The position numbers and the translations under genes were made by a program. The notes beneath the pieces are model-generated. The model was not told where the DNA came from. It ran no database searches and was given only the letters and a program-made list of their open reading frames with translations. Source: Zygnema cylindricum (Eukaryota; Streptophyta; Zygnematophyceae; Zygnematales; Zygnemataceae). Taken from it: 64,000 bases of DNA. Positions 34,801 through 46,183 of the stretch are shown one piece after another. Positions within the stretch are counted from its first letter, which is position 1; each line of letters opens with the position of its first letter. The stretch is from positions 1-64,000 of the forward strand of contig JBBHKE010001262.1 in assembly GCA_037447655.1 (NCBI GenBank), read 5' to 3'.

Positions 34801-36143
34801 AGTTGTTCGGTTCCCATCAGTAAGGATTCTCCTCAGTCTGGCAGCAGCGGAAGACATGGGAATACACCAGATGGACATTAAGACTGCTTTCCTTAATAGT
34901 GAGTTAGAGGAAGAAATTTTCATGAGGCAACCCGAGGGGTTCGTGGAAGATGGAGAAAAGAAGAAAGTTCGCAGGCTCATAAAGTCCTTTTTATGGACTG
35001 AAAATGGCTCCCCGACAGTGGAATAAGAAACTTGATGAGTTTCTCACCGATCTGAGATACATCCGTATCACCTCTGACCATTCTATCTATATGTTTGAAG
35101 ATGAGAATGGTGTCATTTTTATTGCAATTTATGTGGATGATCTACTTATGTTAAGTAAGTCTTTGGAGAAGATCAATAGGCTTAAGAAAGATCTTAGCGG
35201 CAGATTTGATATAAAGGATTTAGGGGAGGCAAAATATATTTTGGGGATCCAAATAGAGGGAGATAGGGGGAAGAAGATTATCAGACTTACTCAAAAAGAA
35301 GCAATAGGTAATATGCTTGAGAAATTCCAGATGGAAAATGCTAACAGTTGTACCACTCCCATGGACTTGAAAAAAGTAAGTGATGGGAGTGTAGAAGGAG
35401 GAGTGATGATCTTAGACGATCAGATGAGTCCAGAGGAGAGAGAGTTTATAAAGTCTATCCCTTATACACAGGTCGTAGGAAGTTTAATCTATTTTATGAA
35501 CTGTACCAGGCAGGACATAGGGGCAGCAGTTGGAGTACTTAGTAGGAGTCTTAATGATCTTAGGAAGAGAGACTGGGAGGCAGCCAAGAGAGTCATGAGA
35601 TATTTGGTTGGAACCATAGAATTATGGCTGCATTTGGGAGGGGAGAACAGTGATATCACCACTTGGAGTGATGCCAGTTATGGGGATGCACCTATGAGAA
35701 GATGCACTTCTGGATATGTTTTGTATGTGGGGGAAGGTGCTTGCTGTTGGAGCCGTAAGCAACAAAAGGTGGTTGATCAGTCTACTGTGGAGGCTGAGTA
35801 TATGGCGTCTTGTTCTGCTGTAAAAGAACTAATGTGGGTGAAGTCATTGTTGCAAAAACTGGGATATATGAAGGTGAGAGTGCACCAAATCTTTTGTTAT
35901 AATCAAGCTGCAATGCAATTCCAGCCAATCCATGACACCATTTCAAAGCAAAACATATGGACATAAGATTTAGCTTCGTAAGACAAAAAGTTGAAAATAA
36001 AATCTAAAATCTTGTGTATAGACCTGATCAAGAAATGGTGGCTAACATGATGACCAAACCTGTGCCCTATCCTAAATTAAAATATTGTCGGGAAAAATGC
36101 GGGTTTAAAGAAAAATTAAAATTAGACTAGAAAATAACGGGAG
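31783..36143 (+). pseudogene. E4 gag-pol, broken
   Basis: Reads MEDTELQVMGPPSKVP from the ATG inside the LTR, stops near 31900, then reopens in the same frame to 32658 (gag; CNDLSCLYMEMES). A TGA replaces the first Cys of the CCHC knuckle (CL*HFCKKPGHFIADC, near 32655). Integrase at 33504-34163 (VHTDIWRPAK, PEQNGVVERFNRTLGD), linker and RT at 34169-35026, RT and RNase H at 35004-35966 (YVDDLLMLSKSLEKINRLKK; TWSDASYGDAPMRRCTSGY). Several frameshifts separate these blocks. RT and RNase H motifs are well kept, so decay looks moderate. Confidence 0.92.
31803..31817 (+). other. primer-binding site of E4: half-tRNA-iMet type, inside gag codons
   Basis: GGTTATGGGCCCACC directly follows the 5' LTR and is the complement of GGTGGGCCCATAACC, the anticodon-arm sequence of plant initiator tRNA-Met as I recall it. 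The usual plant copia site TGGTATCAGAGC is absent. The bases also encode VMGPP of gag. E5 has TGTTATGGGCCCACC at 38057-38071. Confidence 0.8.
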
Positions 36144-37182
36144 TGTTGAAATTAATAGACTATTAAAGTATTTTTTAGGTTTAAATATGTTAGTATAAAA
36201 GAAAAGAAAAGGACGGGCAGCCTGCCTACACCTCCTCTCTCTAGCCCCCATACTTGTTGTAGTCACTAAAGGGTAGAGAGGGTGGTTGATCCATGGCTGC
36301 CTTAGTTCAACAGGCAGTTATTTTTAGTAGGTTACTAAAAATATACCTAACGGACCCGGGATTTGATCCCGGTACCTACGGTTCGTCAAGTTGGCCGATA
36401 GCGGTCAGCTTTATCCTATTAGACTAGGACCAATGCTAAATGATATATTATGTGATAGATATATATATATATTTAGGGAGGAACAAATCCATTTAACTAA
36501 AATTGTATACGGCATGCATAGATACAGTTTTATGAAAGTACCAAGTACGATTCTATTTCAAAACGGATACCACGCATTTTGTTTCGACATTGAAACAAAT
36601 GTCGCGCAAGTATTTATAACGGCTAAGATTGCGTCTCCCTGCAAATCCAATGGCGCACATCATCGCCGAAATCTCGGAGTGGTCAATTTGGCGTTTTGTG
36701 ACGTGGCATGACTTGGAGCCACGTGGAGAGATGACATTCGGTCATGGGAATTCTGAGGAATGTATAGACGAGTGAAAAGCAGACACGCGTCCGCTTAATA
36801 GCCTTGTCGTACATAGGCCGTACAAAAGGTACACCGGCAGTAGTAATTTTTGGTACGGTACAGTAATCTGATTGGTTCGTACTTCAGTAGATAGAAGTTA
36901 TTAGAGTGAATCAAGACTTAGAAAATTTTGGTAGGTAGTCACCTCTCCCTTTGAGAGTTTGTATAAATTGGCATTTTTACTGCCTCATAACTTATCGGCT
37001 AGTTGGCCGTTTTCAATGAATCTTTTTGCTACGGACTCAGGGGAGTCCAAGCTGCATAGGGAAGCAATCAAACTATAATTTTGCCTTCTTGGACAGCAAT
37101 GGTTGTGGCTTGAAGTGGGTTAGTTAAATACTATCTAGAGGCTTCCTGTATTCTGTGGTCCAATGGAGGACACAGAATTGCA
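36144..37182 (+). repeat. E4 3' LTR
   Basis: 1,039 bp, closely matching the 5' LTR, again ending with ATG and 17 bp of gag sequence, then AAGAAGAAAG flank. Confidence 0.92.
36337..36431 (-). promoter_or_regulatory. tRNA-like Pol III module in E4 3' LTR (antisense to element)
   Basis: Minus strand: A-box TAGTCTAATAGG fits TRGYNNANNNGG exactly. The T-arm has stem CCGGG/CCCGG around ATCAAAT (36355-36371). T5 terminator-like run (AAAAA at 36337-36341 on plus) just beyond, within an inverted repeat TTTTTAGTA/TACTAAAAA. Confidence 0.7.
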
Positions 37183-38056
37183 AAGAAGAAAGAGAGTGGT
37201 GGAGCCATGGCTGCCTGAGCTCCATAGGTAGGACTTAAGAGTGACATGAGTGACTCTGAACAAAAAGGTTCATTCCAGCAGGACTCGAACCTTCGTCCGG
37301 CAGAGCGCGGTGTAGCCGTGAGCTCTAACCAGTATGTCGTAGGAGTTCGTTAAAGTACATAGGGTGTGATAATTACTTAAACTGTATTATCATCTTTCAT
37401 GAGATTAACAGACATATGAATGATGGTACATAGAACTAGTTAACATTTAGTGTGAATGTGATCCCGCACGAAACAAATGAATCGGATATTTGTTTCGACT
37501 GCTAACATTTAATGTCGGTTTTTATCCAACAGCACATACCGCCGCCCAGATCCCGGAATGGTCACATTGGCGTTTTTTGGATGTGGCATGACCTGGCGCC
37601 ACGTGGAGAGATAATATTTGGTTGCGAGAATTCCGGAGAACATAAAGACGAGTACCATGTGGACATGCGTCCACTCAATGGCCTTCTCGTACACAGACAG
37701 TATAGAAAGGACATAGGCCATAATACCTTTCTGTACTTTACAATTATTTTATTGGATCGTACTGTAGTAGATAGGGGTTTTGAGAGGGAAGACTTAGAAT
37801 TTATTTTGATATGCACCTCTCTCTTTGAGAGTTTGTATAAATTAACATCTTTGCCACCTCATAACCTATCGGTTGGTTAGCCGTTTTCAGTGATTCTTTT
37901 TGCTACGGACTCAGGGGAGTCTATATTACACAGGGTGGCATTTAAGTTGTGAATTTGACAGCTTAGGCCGCAGTGGTTGTGGCTGAAAGTGGGTTTGCTA
38001 AAAACTACCTAGAGGCTTTCTCAATTCTGTAGTCGAATGGAGGACACAAAAATGCA
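37183..38056 (+). repeat. E5 5' LTR, right part
   Basis: Continues the LTR after E4; ends ATGCA at 38056, with gag ATG at 38037 inside it. A minus-strand tRNA-like module (37262-37350) has B-box GGTTCGAGTCC (37281-37291, exact consensus) and a T5 run (AAAAA at 37262-37266 on plus). Confidence 0.87.
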
Positions 38057-39903
38057 TGTTATGGGCCCACCTTCTAGGGTACCCAACTTCAATGGATCTG
38101 GGTTAATCTATTGGGAAGCCATGATGACAAGGGCTTTGTGCGAAAAACGATACTGGGGCATTTTCAATGGACAAGTAAAAGGTCCACCTCAGGGAACTCC
38201 ACCAAGGTTTGGTAGAATAAGGTTTTCTACAGCAGCATGTGCTGCTGCAGAGGAGGGAGATGATGGGGACAACAGTGTGTCCGAAAAGGGGAAAAAGAAG
38301 GAGACGCCTTTTACTCCTATTGCTCCTAATACCACGACACCCAGAGCGACGGCCGTCAAGACCGCGGAGAATAACACCCAAACGTTGGAAGACATCAACA
38401 TGGCTGTGAAAAACTTCATTCTAAGACACGTCACTCAAGTTTTGGCAACCCCTCATCTTCACATTCACAAGGCCGAGGAGTTGTGGGTGAGTTTGGTGGA
38501 AATCTATTGTTGGTATGATTAAGGAGCTCTAGCTGGCCGAACAAAAGTTAGGGAATTATACTTACAAAGGCGGAAAGAAGTTAGACTATTGTAATGATCT
38601 CTCTTGTTTGTATATGGAGATGGAGAGTGCTTGGGTGGACAGGTAAAATGAAGATGAAGTTAACACTCTCATCATGAAGTTACCCGACGAGTATGAAAAC
38701 ATAGTGTATCATGTACAGAAATTGACTGACAGTTGATGGAAGTGGAACAACGTGGTCCGGATAATACTTCTGCAAAAGAAAACAATTGAGATCAGGAGAG
38801 GGGGAAAGAGCATCCAAGCTCTAGTTGCAGGAGGAAACCGATGGGGGAACGATCCAAAGAAATTGTACAAAGGAGAGAGAGATCAATTTGGGGGACCAAG
38901 CCCCCCTAAGGGTCTTTATCACGTTTGCAATAGTTCGGACACTTTATAGCGGATTGTGTCAAGGTGTCACAGCTGAGGCTCCAAAAGAACCGTGGAGGGG
39001 GTTTTTCCGGAGGGAAGGAGTAAGCACTTTTGGTCACAAAAATGAAAGGAGAGACCAATGAAGAGTCCTCTAAGAAAAAGGATGTAAAGCTTTTTCTTGA
39101 CAAGAGTATAGAGGAGAAAGAGATCCTTTAGAATCATAAGTGTGTTGTTGAAGTAATTGTAGAAGCTCCACAGGAAGAATGGATCATCGACTCAGATGAT
39201 TCCATGCATATGTGTCATGATAAGTGTCGAGCGTGCCAGGGAACCGGGAGGTTCAGGTAAGATGTCCAAGGAGGTGTGCATGAGAAACCTGCAATCCACC
39301 CCAATGCTGATGCTTTCCCGGATCTGTGACAATGCCCATCTCTGTTCCTTTATGTCTTAGTGGAGGGTAAGACTAAAGTACTCACCTTCCCAGATGTACT
39401 CTATATTCCTCAATTGAGTAAAAATCTTGTCTCTATGTCAGTGTTAGATGACAAAGAGTTTGATACCTTCACCAGAAACGGAGTCTTTAAAGCTAAGTAT
39501 GGGGATGAAGTCTACTTCACGGCAGATAAGGGTAGCCAACGAATGTTTAGGCTTAACCTGAGTTATGAAAAGAATAATGCTTACTATGTTAGTGGTCCAA
39601 AGTTGATGATTTAGCATAAGCGGTTGGGGCATGTGCATTTTGATAGGCTTAAGGAAATGAAGAAGCTTGGTGTAGTAAAAGGCATTCACTTTGGGGATAA
39701 TGAAATGGTGGATGATTGTAGTGGCTGTGCTCAAGGTAAGGCTCATAAACTTGTTTTTCCCAAAGCCGCCACATATAGGGGTGACAAAGTACTAGATTTC
39801 GTCCACACAGATATTTGGGGACCTGCAAAAGTACCTTTGGTCGGAGGGAAGAGGTTTATGTTGACAATAATCGATGACTGGTCTACATACTCTAGAGTCT
39901 AAT
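38037..39903 (+). pseudogene. E5 gag, protease and integrase start, broken, with foreign filler
   Basis: Gag is open for 161 codons from ATG 38037 (MEDTKMHVMGPPSRVPNFNG), then frameshifted; knuckle region near 38920-38960 damaged. Protease region WIIDSDDSMHMCHDK (about 39178-39224) stops matching the family at 39225 and resumes at LVEGKTKVLTF near 39357. GAG-pre-integrase (stop in place of W in MIWHKR, near 39612) and integrase DFVHTDIWGPAKVP follow to 39903, where F is inserted at SRV. Confidence 0.87.
39225..39353. other. filler DNA of unrelated origin inside E5 protease region
   Basis: About 130 bp replacing family-typical sequence between CHDK and VLVEGK. One frame reads CRACQGTGRFR and, after a stop, EKPAIHPNADAF, which resembles the xxNADALSR motif of gypsy-type polyproteins. 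That resemblance is short and only suggestive. Confidence 0.5.
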
Positions 39904-40904
39904 TGTTGATTTGAGGCAGCTGGTGCCACTGAAGAAGATGAAGAAGCACCGGCAGTTGCCATGATAATCAATTGTGCAAAGAGGAAACTCTCACGAAATC
40001 CCACAAACAACCAACTTCACAATGAAGCTCCAAACAAACCAGACACACCCAAGGTCTGCAAATTTGCCACAATATAAAATATACACCAAAGAAACCACAT
40101 GCAGAATTTCACAAAGTTCTGTTAAAAGATCACAATGATCTTATAATTCAACCACACCATAAAACTGCTTCGCAGTTTTTCCTACACAGCAATCCTACTT
40201 TTCTTAAAGTAATCTAAGTCCTATATATACAAGTGAGCCTACGATTGATCACACCGTACTACAAATAGCGTGGTCAAATGGTACACTACTCTTCATTAAC
40301 AAAAATCCCACCGTCGAATGCACATAATTATTTCCACCAATCAGACTGCAGCTAGAAATGAAATAGTACGCAGTTAAAGTTCGTCCGCTGAAATGACGGT
40401 ACAGTCAATACTTCTCTTCCAAAAATGACGGCGGACTTCGTCTGCTTTCCACATATTCTTTCATCACCAAAGATGAGCCTCCACGTATAAATTTGGTCCT
40501 CAAATGTAACTGTACATTTTCTTCTAGAACAACCAAACTTGACTTTCTCACGGACCGACACGTGTGCCTAAAGTGCACCGAATCTGTGTACTCCCTTTCG
40601 AGTTACAAACTCACTAAATCATGTCCCCGTCAATTTATCTTCACACAAACTGACTCATATTCAGAACACCTTTCTTGCGCAGACTGCTATGACTGCTATG
40701 ACTGCTATGACTGCTATGACTGCTATGATCTGTCAGCGCAGCTGTGATATTAGAGCAGCGCAGCTGCGATGTCAGATCAGAGCACCATAGCAGCACGGCA
40801 ACAAGTGTAGAGTGCTCAAGGTTTCTAGCTGCGATGTCAGACTTAGCGCAGCATGGTAACATAGCAGCAAGATATAGAGAGAACTTAAGGTTTCCAAAAC
40901 AACA
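39904..40904 (-). repeat. F 3' LTR
   Basis: 1,001 bp, followed on the right by the complement of the polypurine tract (CTCCCCTAAACC). Holds a 9-bp tandem repeat GACTGCTAT, about five copies, near 40681-40728, and CACGTG at 40559-40564. No tRNA-like module seen. Confidence 0.95.
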
Positions 40905-40927
40905 CTCCCCTAAACCTTTAGACTCTC

Positions 40928-43900
40928 TCAGCCTTTGAGTCCACATTCCTCTCTACAGAACTTCAACTTAGGAGCAGGTAAAGACTTAGTCATCATATCT
41001 GCTACCATCTTCTCATCCGGAAGATAACTTAGCTTTAAAATTCTGTTCATCACCTTCTCTCTTACAAAATGCAGTTTGATGTCAATGTGCTTGCTTTTGA
41101 AGTGATGACTCGGGTTGGATGCAATCGCAATAGCTGCTTGGTTGTCACACCACACTATTTGAGGTCCGGATTGCATAAAATGAAGTTCTTGGAGGAGCGA
41201 CTTCACCCATAGTAACTCCTTGACAGCTGAGCTTGCTGCCATATATTCAGCCTCCATTGTAGACTAAGCTGTTACCTTTTGAAGCTTGCTGCTCCAGCAG
41301 CATGTTCCAGTTCCAATCTTCAAAATGAAACCAGTGGTGGAACGGCGGCTTGGCATGTCTCCATAGCTAGCATCGCTCCATGTCTGAATTTTGACTTCAT
41401 CTCCACCGAGAGCAAGTCTAAGATTCCGTGTTCCTACAAGGTACCGAAAAACCCTCTTTGCGGCCTCCCAATATGTTTTCCTTGGATTCTGCAAACTTCG
41501 ACTCAAAGCGCCAACTGCTGCCGCAATATCCGGCCTTGTGCAGTTCATGAAGTAAATTAGGCTACCAACAATCTGTCGCAATAGAATGGTGGCCATAAAA
41601 TCTGCCTCCCCTGACTCCAAGGTATCGTCAAAAATGATTCCTCCATCAGTCTCCATGCCTTCCACTTTCTGCTTAAATTCCATGGGAGTGGCACTTCCGT
41701 TTGCCTCAGCCATGCCAAACTTTTCAAGCACATTTCCTATCGCTTCACGTTGCGTTAGATGGATTGTTCTCCTATCTTTATCCCTTTCTACTTGAATTCC
41801 AAGAATATACTTTGCCTCACCTAAGTCCTTCATCTCAAATCTTGAATTTAAGGCTGCCTTTATTTTGTTAATTTAATTTAATGACTTGCTTAACAACAAC
41901 AAATCATCTACATATACCGCAATGTACATAATCCCATCTTTACCTTCCATAACATAGACTGAGTGATCTGAGCTAATCCTGACGAATCCTAGACTGGTAA
42001 GAAACTCATCTAGTTTTAGGTTCCACTGACGTGGAGCTTGCTTCAAACCATACAAGGATTTCAATAGTTTACAGACCAGATTTTCTTTTCCAGTCTCTTC
42101 ATACCTTTCAGGCTGCTTCATATAAATTACTTCCTCTAAATCTCCATGCAAGAAAGCTGTCTTAACATTGATTTGATGTAGTTCCATATTCTCAATGGCC
42201 GCTTAGGATAACAAAATTCTAACAGTTGGAAATCGGACAACCGGAGAAAAAGTCTCTTCATAGTCAATTCCCTCCTTCTGACTATAGCCTTTAGCAACAA
42301 GCTTAGCCTTATATCTTTCAATAGAGTTATCTGGATTCAGGTTTACTTTAAAGACCCACTTACAGCCGATGGCTTTTCGGTCTGGTGGAAGCTCCACAAG
42401 CTCCTAAGTTTGAGCCTCCATTATCGATCGCATTTCATCGTTAGCCGCAGCGATCCATTGATCTTTTTCCGGAGCTGAAAAAGCTTCTTGTATTGTGACC
42501 GGTTCCATCATGCTGGCAGATAATAGAGCAGTTTTGCAGCTTCGCAATTTCGCAGCGTCGCAGCTTTGCAGCTTCGCAGCATCGCAGCTTCGCAATTTCG
42601 CAGCGTCGCAGTTTTGCAGCTTCGCAGCGTCGCAGCTTTCCAGCTTCGCAGCATCGCAGCTTTGCAGTTTTGCAGCGTCGCAGTTTTCAGTCAGATCCAC
42701 TGATTCGACAGAAAATAGCGCAGCTTCGCATTGTCGCAGCCTGCTGCTTTGCCTTTTTCCCCCCGGAAAATCTGAGGCTGGAATTGTAGGATCCGTAGGT
42801 TGCCGCCGAGGAAGAGGTGGTGGAGGAGGAGGATGATTCTCCACAAAGGGACCAGCCGGAGGGTCCAAAGTGGGACTAGAAGAAGCGAGAGGAACACTTT
42901 CAAAAATAACATATTCTTTGATTTTGGAATCTTTTTCAAAATCTGTCATACCAAAAACATCTACCGATCTGCTCTCTTCTTTAACCTGAATATTTCTAGC
43001 AGTCTGAAGAGTATTCCTATCCCTATTAAATACTCTATAGCCCACGGATTCATCATCATAACCCATAAAAATTCCTGGAATCGATTTTGGACTAAGCTTA
43101 GAAATAGGAAGATTATCCAAAATAAAACATTTACTCCCAAAAACTCGGAAGTGACTAACATTTGGTTTTCTTCCGGTCCACACTTCATATGGTGTTTTCC
43201 CTTTTACTGCTCTAGTCTCTATTCTACTTCTAATATACGACGCACATGAGAAAGCTTCACCCCAAAATTTGAAATCTATTCCTTTATCTAGTAACATAGA
43301 TTTTGCACTTTCTGTTAGAGTTCGGTTGAGTCTTTCGGATACTCCATTCTGTTCCGGAGTATAAGGAACTGTAAATTGGCGAGAGATGCAATTGTCTTCT
43401 AAATATTTAGAGAATGTATGAGAAATATATTCCCCTCCGTTGTCGGACCGAAGGGAAAGGATCGGTTTCCCATGAAGTTTTTCGGCCCATACCCGAAAAT
43501 GCTTGAAGTGAGTGAGCACTTCACTCTTTTCTTTCATAAAGTAAACCTTGCTATATCTTGAGAAGTCATCCGTAAAAGTGACCAAAAACCGGTTGCCACT
43601 GAGTGAAGGAACTTTTGATGCCCCCCACACATCCGAATGAATAATTTGCAGCAAATCCGTTGCCCGGTTATCCGCTGTCTGAGGTAGTGGCAGCTTATGA
43701 AGTTTTCCCAAAGCACATCCATCACATACATGGGACTCTGTTTCTCCTAATTTAACACCATCTATCATATTTTGCTTTACCATTTTATCAAGCCTTTCAT
43801 GATGAACATGACCGAGCCTCTTATGCCACAAAACATATTCCGGAAGGACACTAGAATATGCAAAGTCAATTTCATTACCCAAGTCCATCCGGTACAACAA

Positions 43901-45289
43901 GTTTGGGCCAATAGTTCCTACCAAAGCTACCTTCCCATCTTTGCTTACTACCTTTTTCCCATTCTTTTGTAAAATTTCAAAACCTTTCATTTGTGCTACC
44001 GAAGTGGAAAACAAATTTTTTGTAAACTTTGGGATATAGAGAACATCATGCAAGGTTCTCTTTACAATCTGACCATTGATGTCACATGCTAACTCCACGC
44101 TTCCCTTTGCCGTAGCCTCCACACCGCTGTCATCCGCGTAATAAATGCGACGAGTGGGAATTGGAGTAAGCGTTTTGAAGTAAGCCCGGTTGCCGCACAT
44201 GTGGGAGGAGCATCCGGAGTCCATAATCCATCCGTTCTCTCGAGGACCCTCCATGAGATCTTTTGCAAGGGCAAAGAACTCGTCATCATCCGATTGCGGA
44301 AATCTGACCACATCTTTCTTTTCTTCCGGTGGTTCATCTTGTGACGTCTCATCAAATGCAAGGAATGCCGCATTTTTAATCGGCAGTTTTGATGTCGGAA
44401 ATTTTGGTGATGAATCCTCCGATCGCACCCTCCATCCTGCACGATAAATTCCTATTTCACACGCTTTTATAAATGCCGGACACAGCCAGAAAACATGACC
44501 TTGACCAAAGCAATAGACACACCTATCATATTGCCTATAATTCCGATTAGGGGTAAAGTTTCTGTTTCCAGAAAAACCAACCGGCTTATATGTCTGTGCA
44601 TTGTAAGCAACCACTGATTGACCACCATTTAATGCTATCTGAGTTGCCTCTTCGTCTAGGATATAAGCCTGAGCGACTGCTATATTCCATTTACTCTTCT
44701 CTAACCGTCTTAGCTGCTCCGCTGCTCCTCTATATTCAGTAGGAAGCCCTCTTATTAGAATCATAGCTTGATGATAAGGAGGAAAACTCCCCCCGGAACA
44801 TGCATTCTCCGATAATAGAAGTTTCAAGCCATTACAATATGAGTTCATGTCAAACCCTGTATATTTATAGTCCCAAATTTTTCCAGCAATAACAACCTCA
44901 TTCTGCTCACTAGCTAAGACATAAGATTCACTCAAGGCCTTCCATATTTCAGATGCTGTAGAAATATTGATATATGTCATGTTAAGATCTTCTGACAAAA
45001 GTAACTTCAACACATGTAATGCATCTTCATTTTTCTTTCCAAACTCCGGATCCGTATCCACAAGAATACCCGAAATCACATCATATAATTTCACTTGTTT
45101 CAAATAAGACTTAGTCAAATCCGCCCAATAAAGATACTTTTGCCCATTAAACACCGCGATCCGTGAGGGAGGGTCCGTGACTTGTTGATTTGAGGCAGCT
45201 GGTGCCACTGAAGAAGATGAAGAAGCACCGGCAGTTGCCATGATAATCAATTGTGCAAAGAGGAAACTCTCACGAAATCCCACAAACAA
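40928..45289 (-). pseudogene. F gag-pol: one continuous frame with four stop codons
   Basis: The polyprotein starts in the 5' LTR (Met at 45289 or, more likely, 45241 MATAGASSSSS). It has 961 open codons: gag, CCHC knuckle CVYCFGQGHVFWLC, protease WIMDSGCSSHMCG, GAG-pre-integrase WHKRLGHVHHERLDKM and CDGCALGK, integrase (IHSDVWGASK, SDNGGEY, PEQNGVSERLNRTL), then a linker with CDAAKL repeats. RT ([30 protein letters not shown]) and RNase H (TWSDASYGDMPSRR; DNQAAIAIASNPSHHFKSKH) continue in the same frame to 40928. Only four in-frame stops interrupt it, near 42402, 42202, 41870 and 41261. No frameshift was found. Near-intact, recently active element; mechanism as for copia. Confidence 0.95.
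42535..42685 (-). repeat. 24-bp coding minisatellite (CDAAKL repeats) in F linker
   Basis: Six copies of the octapeptide CDAAKL(Q/R/E)(S/N) in tandem between integrase and RT, encoded by GCAGCGTCGCAGCTTCGCA-like units. Other copia elements in the window have no such repeat. Confidence 0.92.
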
Positions 45290-46183
45290 CCAACTTCACA
45301 ATGAAGCACCAAACAAACCAGACACACCCTAGGTCTGCAAATTTGCCACAATATAAAATATACCTCAAAGAAACCATATGCGGAATTTCACAAAGTTCTG
45401 TTAAAAGATCACAATGATCTTATAATTCAACCACACCATAAAACTGCTTCGCAGTTTTTCCTACACAGCAATCCTACTTTTCTTAAAGTAATCTAAGTCC
45501 TATATATACAAGTGAGCCTACGATTGATCACACCGTACTACAAATAGCGTGGTCAAATGGTACACTACTCTTCATTAAAAAAAATCCCACCGTCGAATGC
45601 ACATAATTATTTCCACCAATCAGACTGCAGCTAGAAATGAAATAGTACGCGGTTAAAGTTCGTCCGCTGAAATGACGGTACAGTCAATACTTCTCTTCCA
45701 AAAATGACGGCGGACTTCGTCCGCTTTCCACGTATTCTTTCATCACCGAAGATGAGCCTCCAGGTATAAATTTGGTCCTCAAATGTAACTGTACCTTTTC
45801 TTCTAGAACAACCAAACTTGACTTTCTCACGGACCGACACGTGTGCCTAAAGTGCACCGAATCTGTGTACTCCCTTTCGAGTTACAAACTCACTAAATCA
45901 TGTCCCCGTCAATTTATCTTCACACAAACTGACTCATATTCAGAACACCTTTCTTGCGCAGACTGCTATGACTGCTATGACTGCTATGACTGCTATGACT
46001 GCTATGATCTGTCAGCGCAGCTGTGATATTAGAGCAGCGCAGCTGCGATGTCAGATCAGAGCTTGATAGCAGCACAGCAACAAGTGTAGAGTGCTCAAGG
46101 TTTCTAGCTGCGATGTCAGACTTAGCGCAGCATGGCAACATAGCAGCAAGATAAAGAGAGAACTTAAGGTTTCCAAAACAACA
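45183..46183 (-). repeat. F 5' LTR
   Basis: 1,001 bp; contains both candidate gag start codons (45289, 45241). The interior begins AGTCACGGACCCTCCC in element sense, at the place where the other family has its half-tRNA primer site. Confidence 0.95.

Larger units (their letters stand above)
30767..37182 (+). mobile_element. copia-type element E4, nested in E5 LTR
   Basis: 6,416 bp. LTRs 30767-31802 and 36144-37182 start TGTTGAAATTAATAGA and end GAATTGCA. Flanks AAAGA and AAGAA give a 4-bp duplication AAGA; a 5-bp AAAGA would require ending the LTR at GC. Full copia gene order is inside. The polypurine tract AAAATAACGGGAG abuts the 3' LTR. Confidence 0.92.
39904..46183 (-). mobile_element. 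copia-type element F, youngest insertion, nested in E5 integrase
   Basis: 6,280 bp. LTRs of 1,001 bp each (39904-40904, 45183-46183), starting TGTTGATTTGAGG and ending CAAAACAACA in this orientation. TSD CTAAT/CTACT (one mutated base; the host integrase reads through CTACT). About 19 differences between the LTRs by eye, roughly 98% identity. A different family from the other elements: different LTR, primer-binding site and proteins. Confidence 0.95.

Noticed and set aside
40681-40730. CRISPR-like regular array
   Set aside because: The repeats are 9 bp, directly adjacent, with no spacers, in a plant LTR.
40928-42403. Alternative genetic code or programmed read-through in F
   Set aside because: Stops fall at different residue types (W, Q, K) and include both TAG and TAA, and other elements here also have TGA stops; ordinary decay explains it better.
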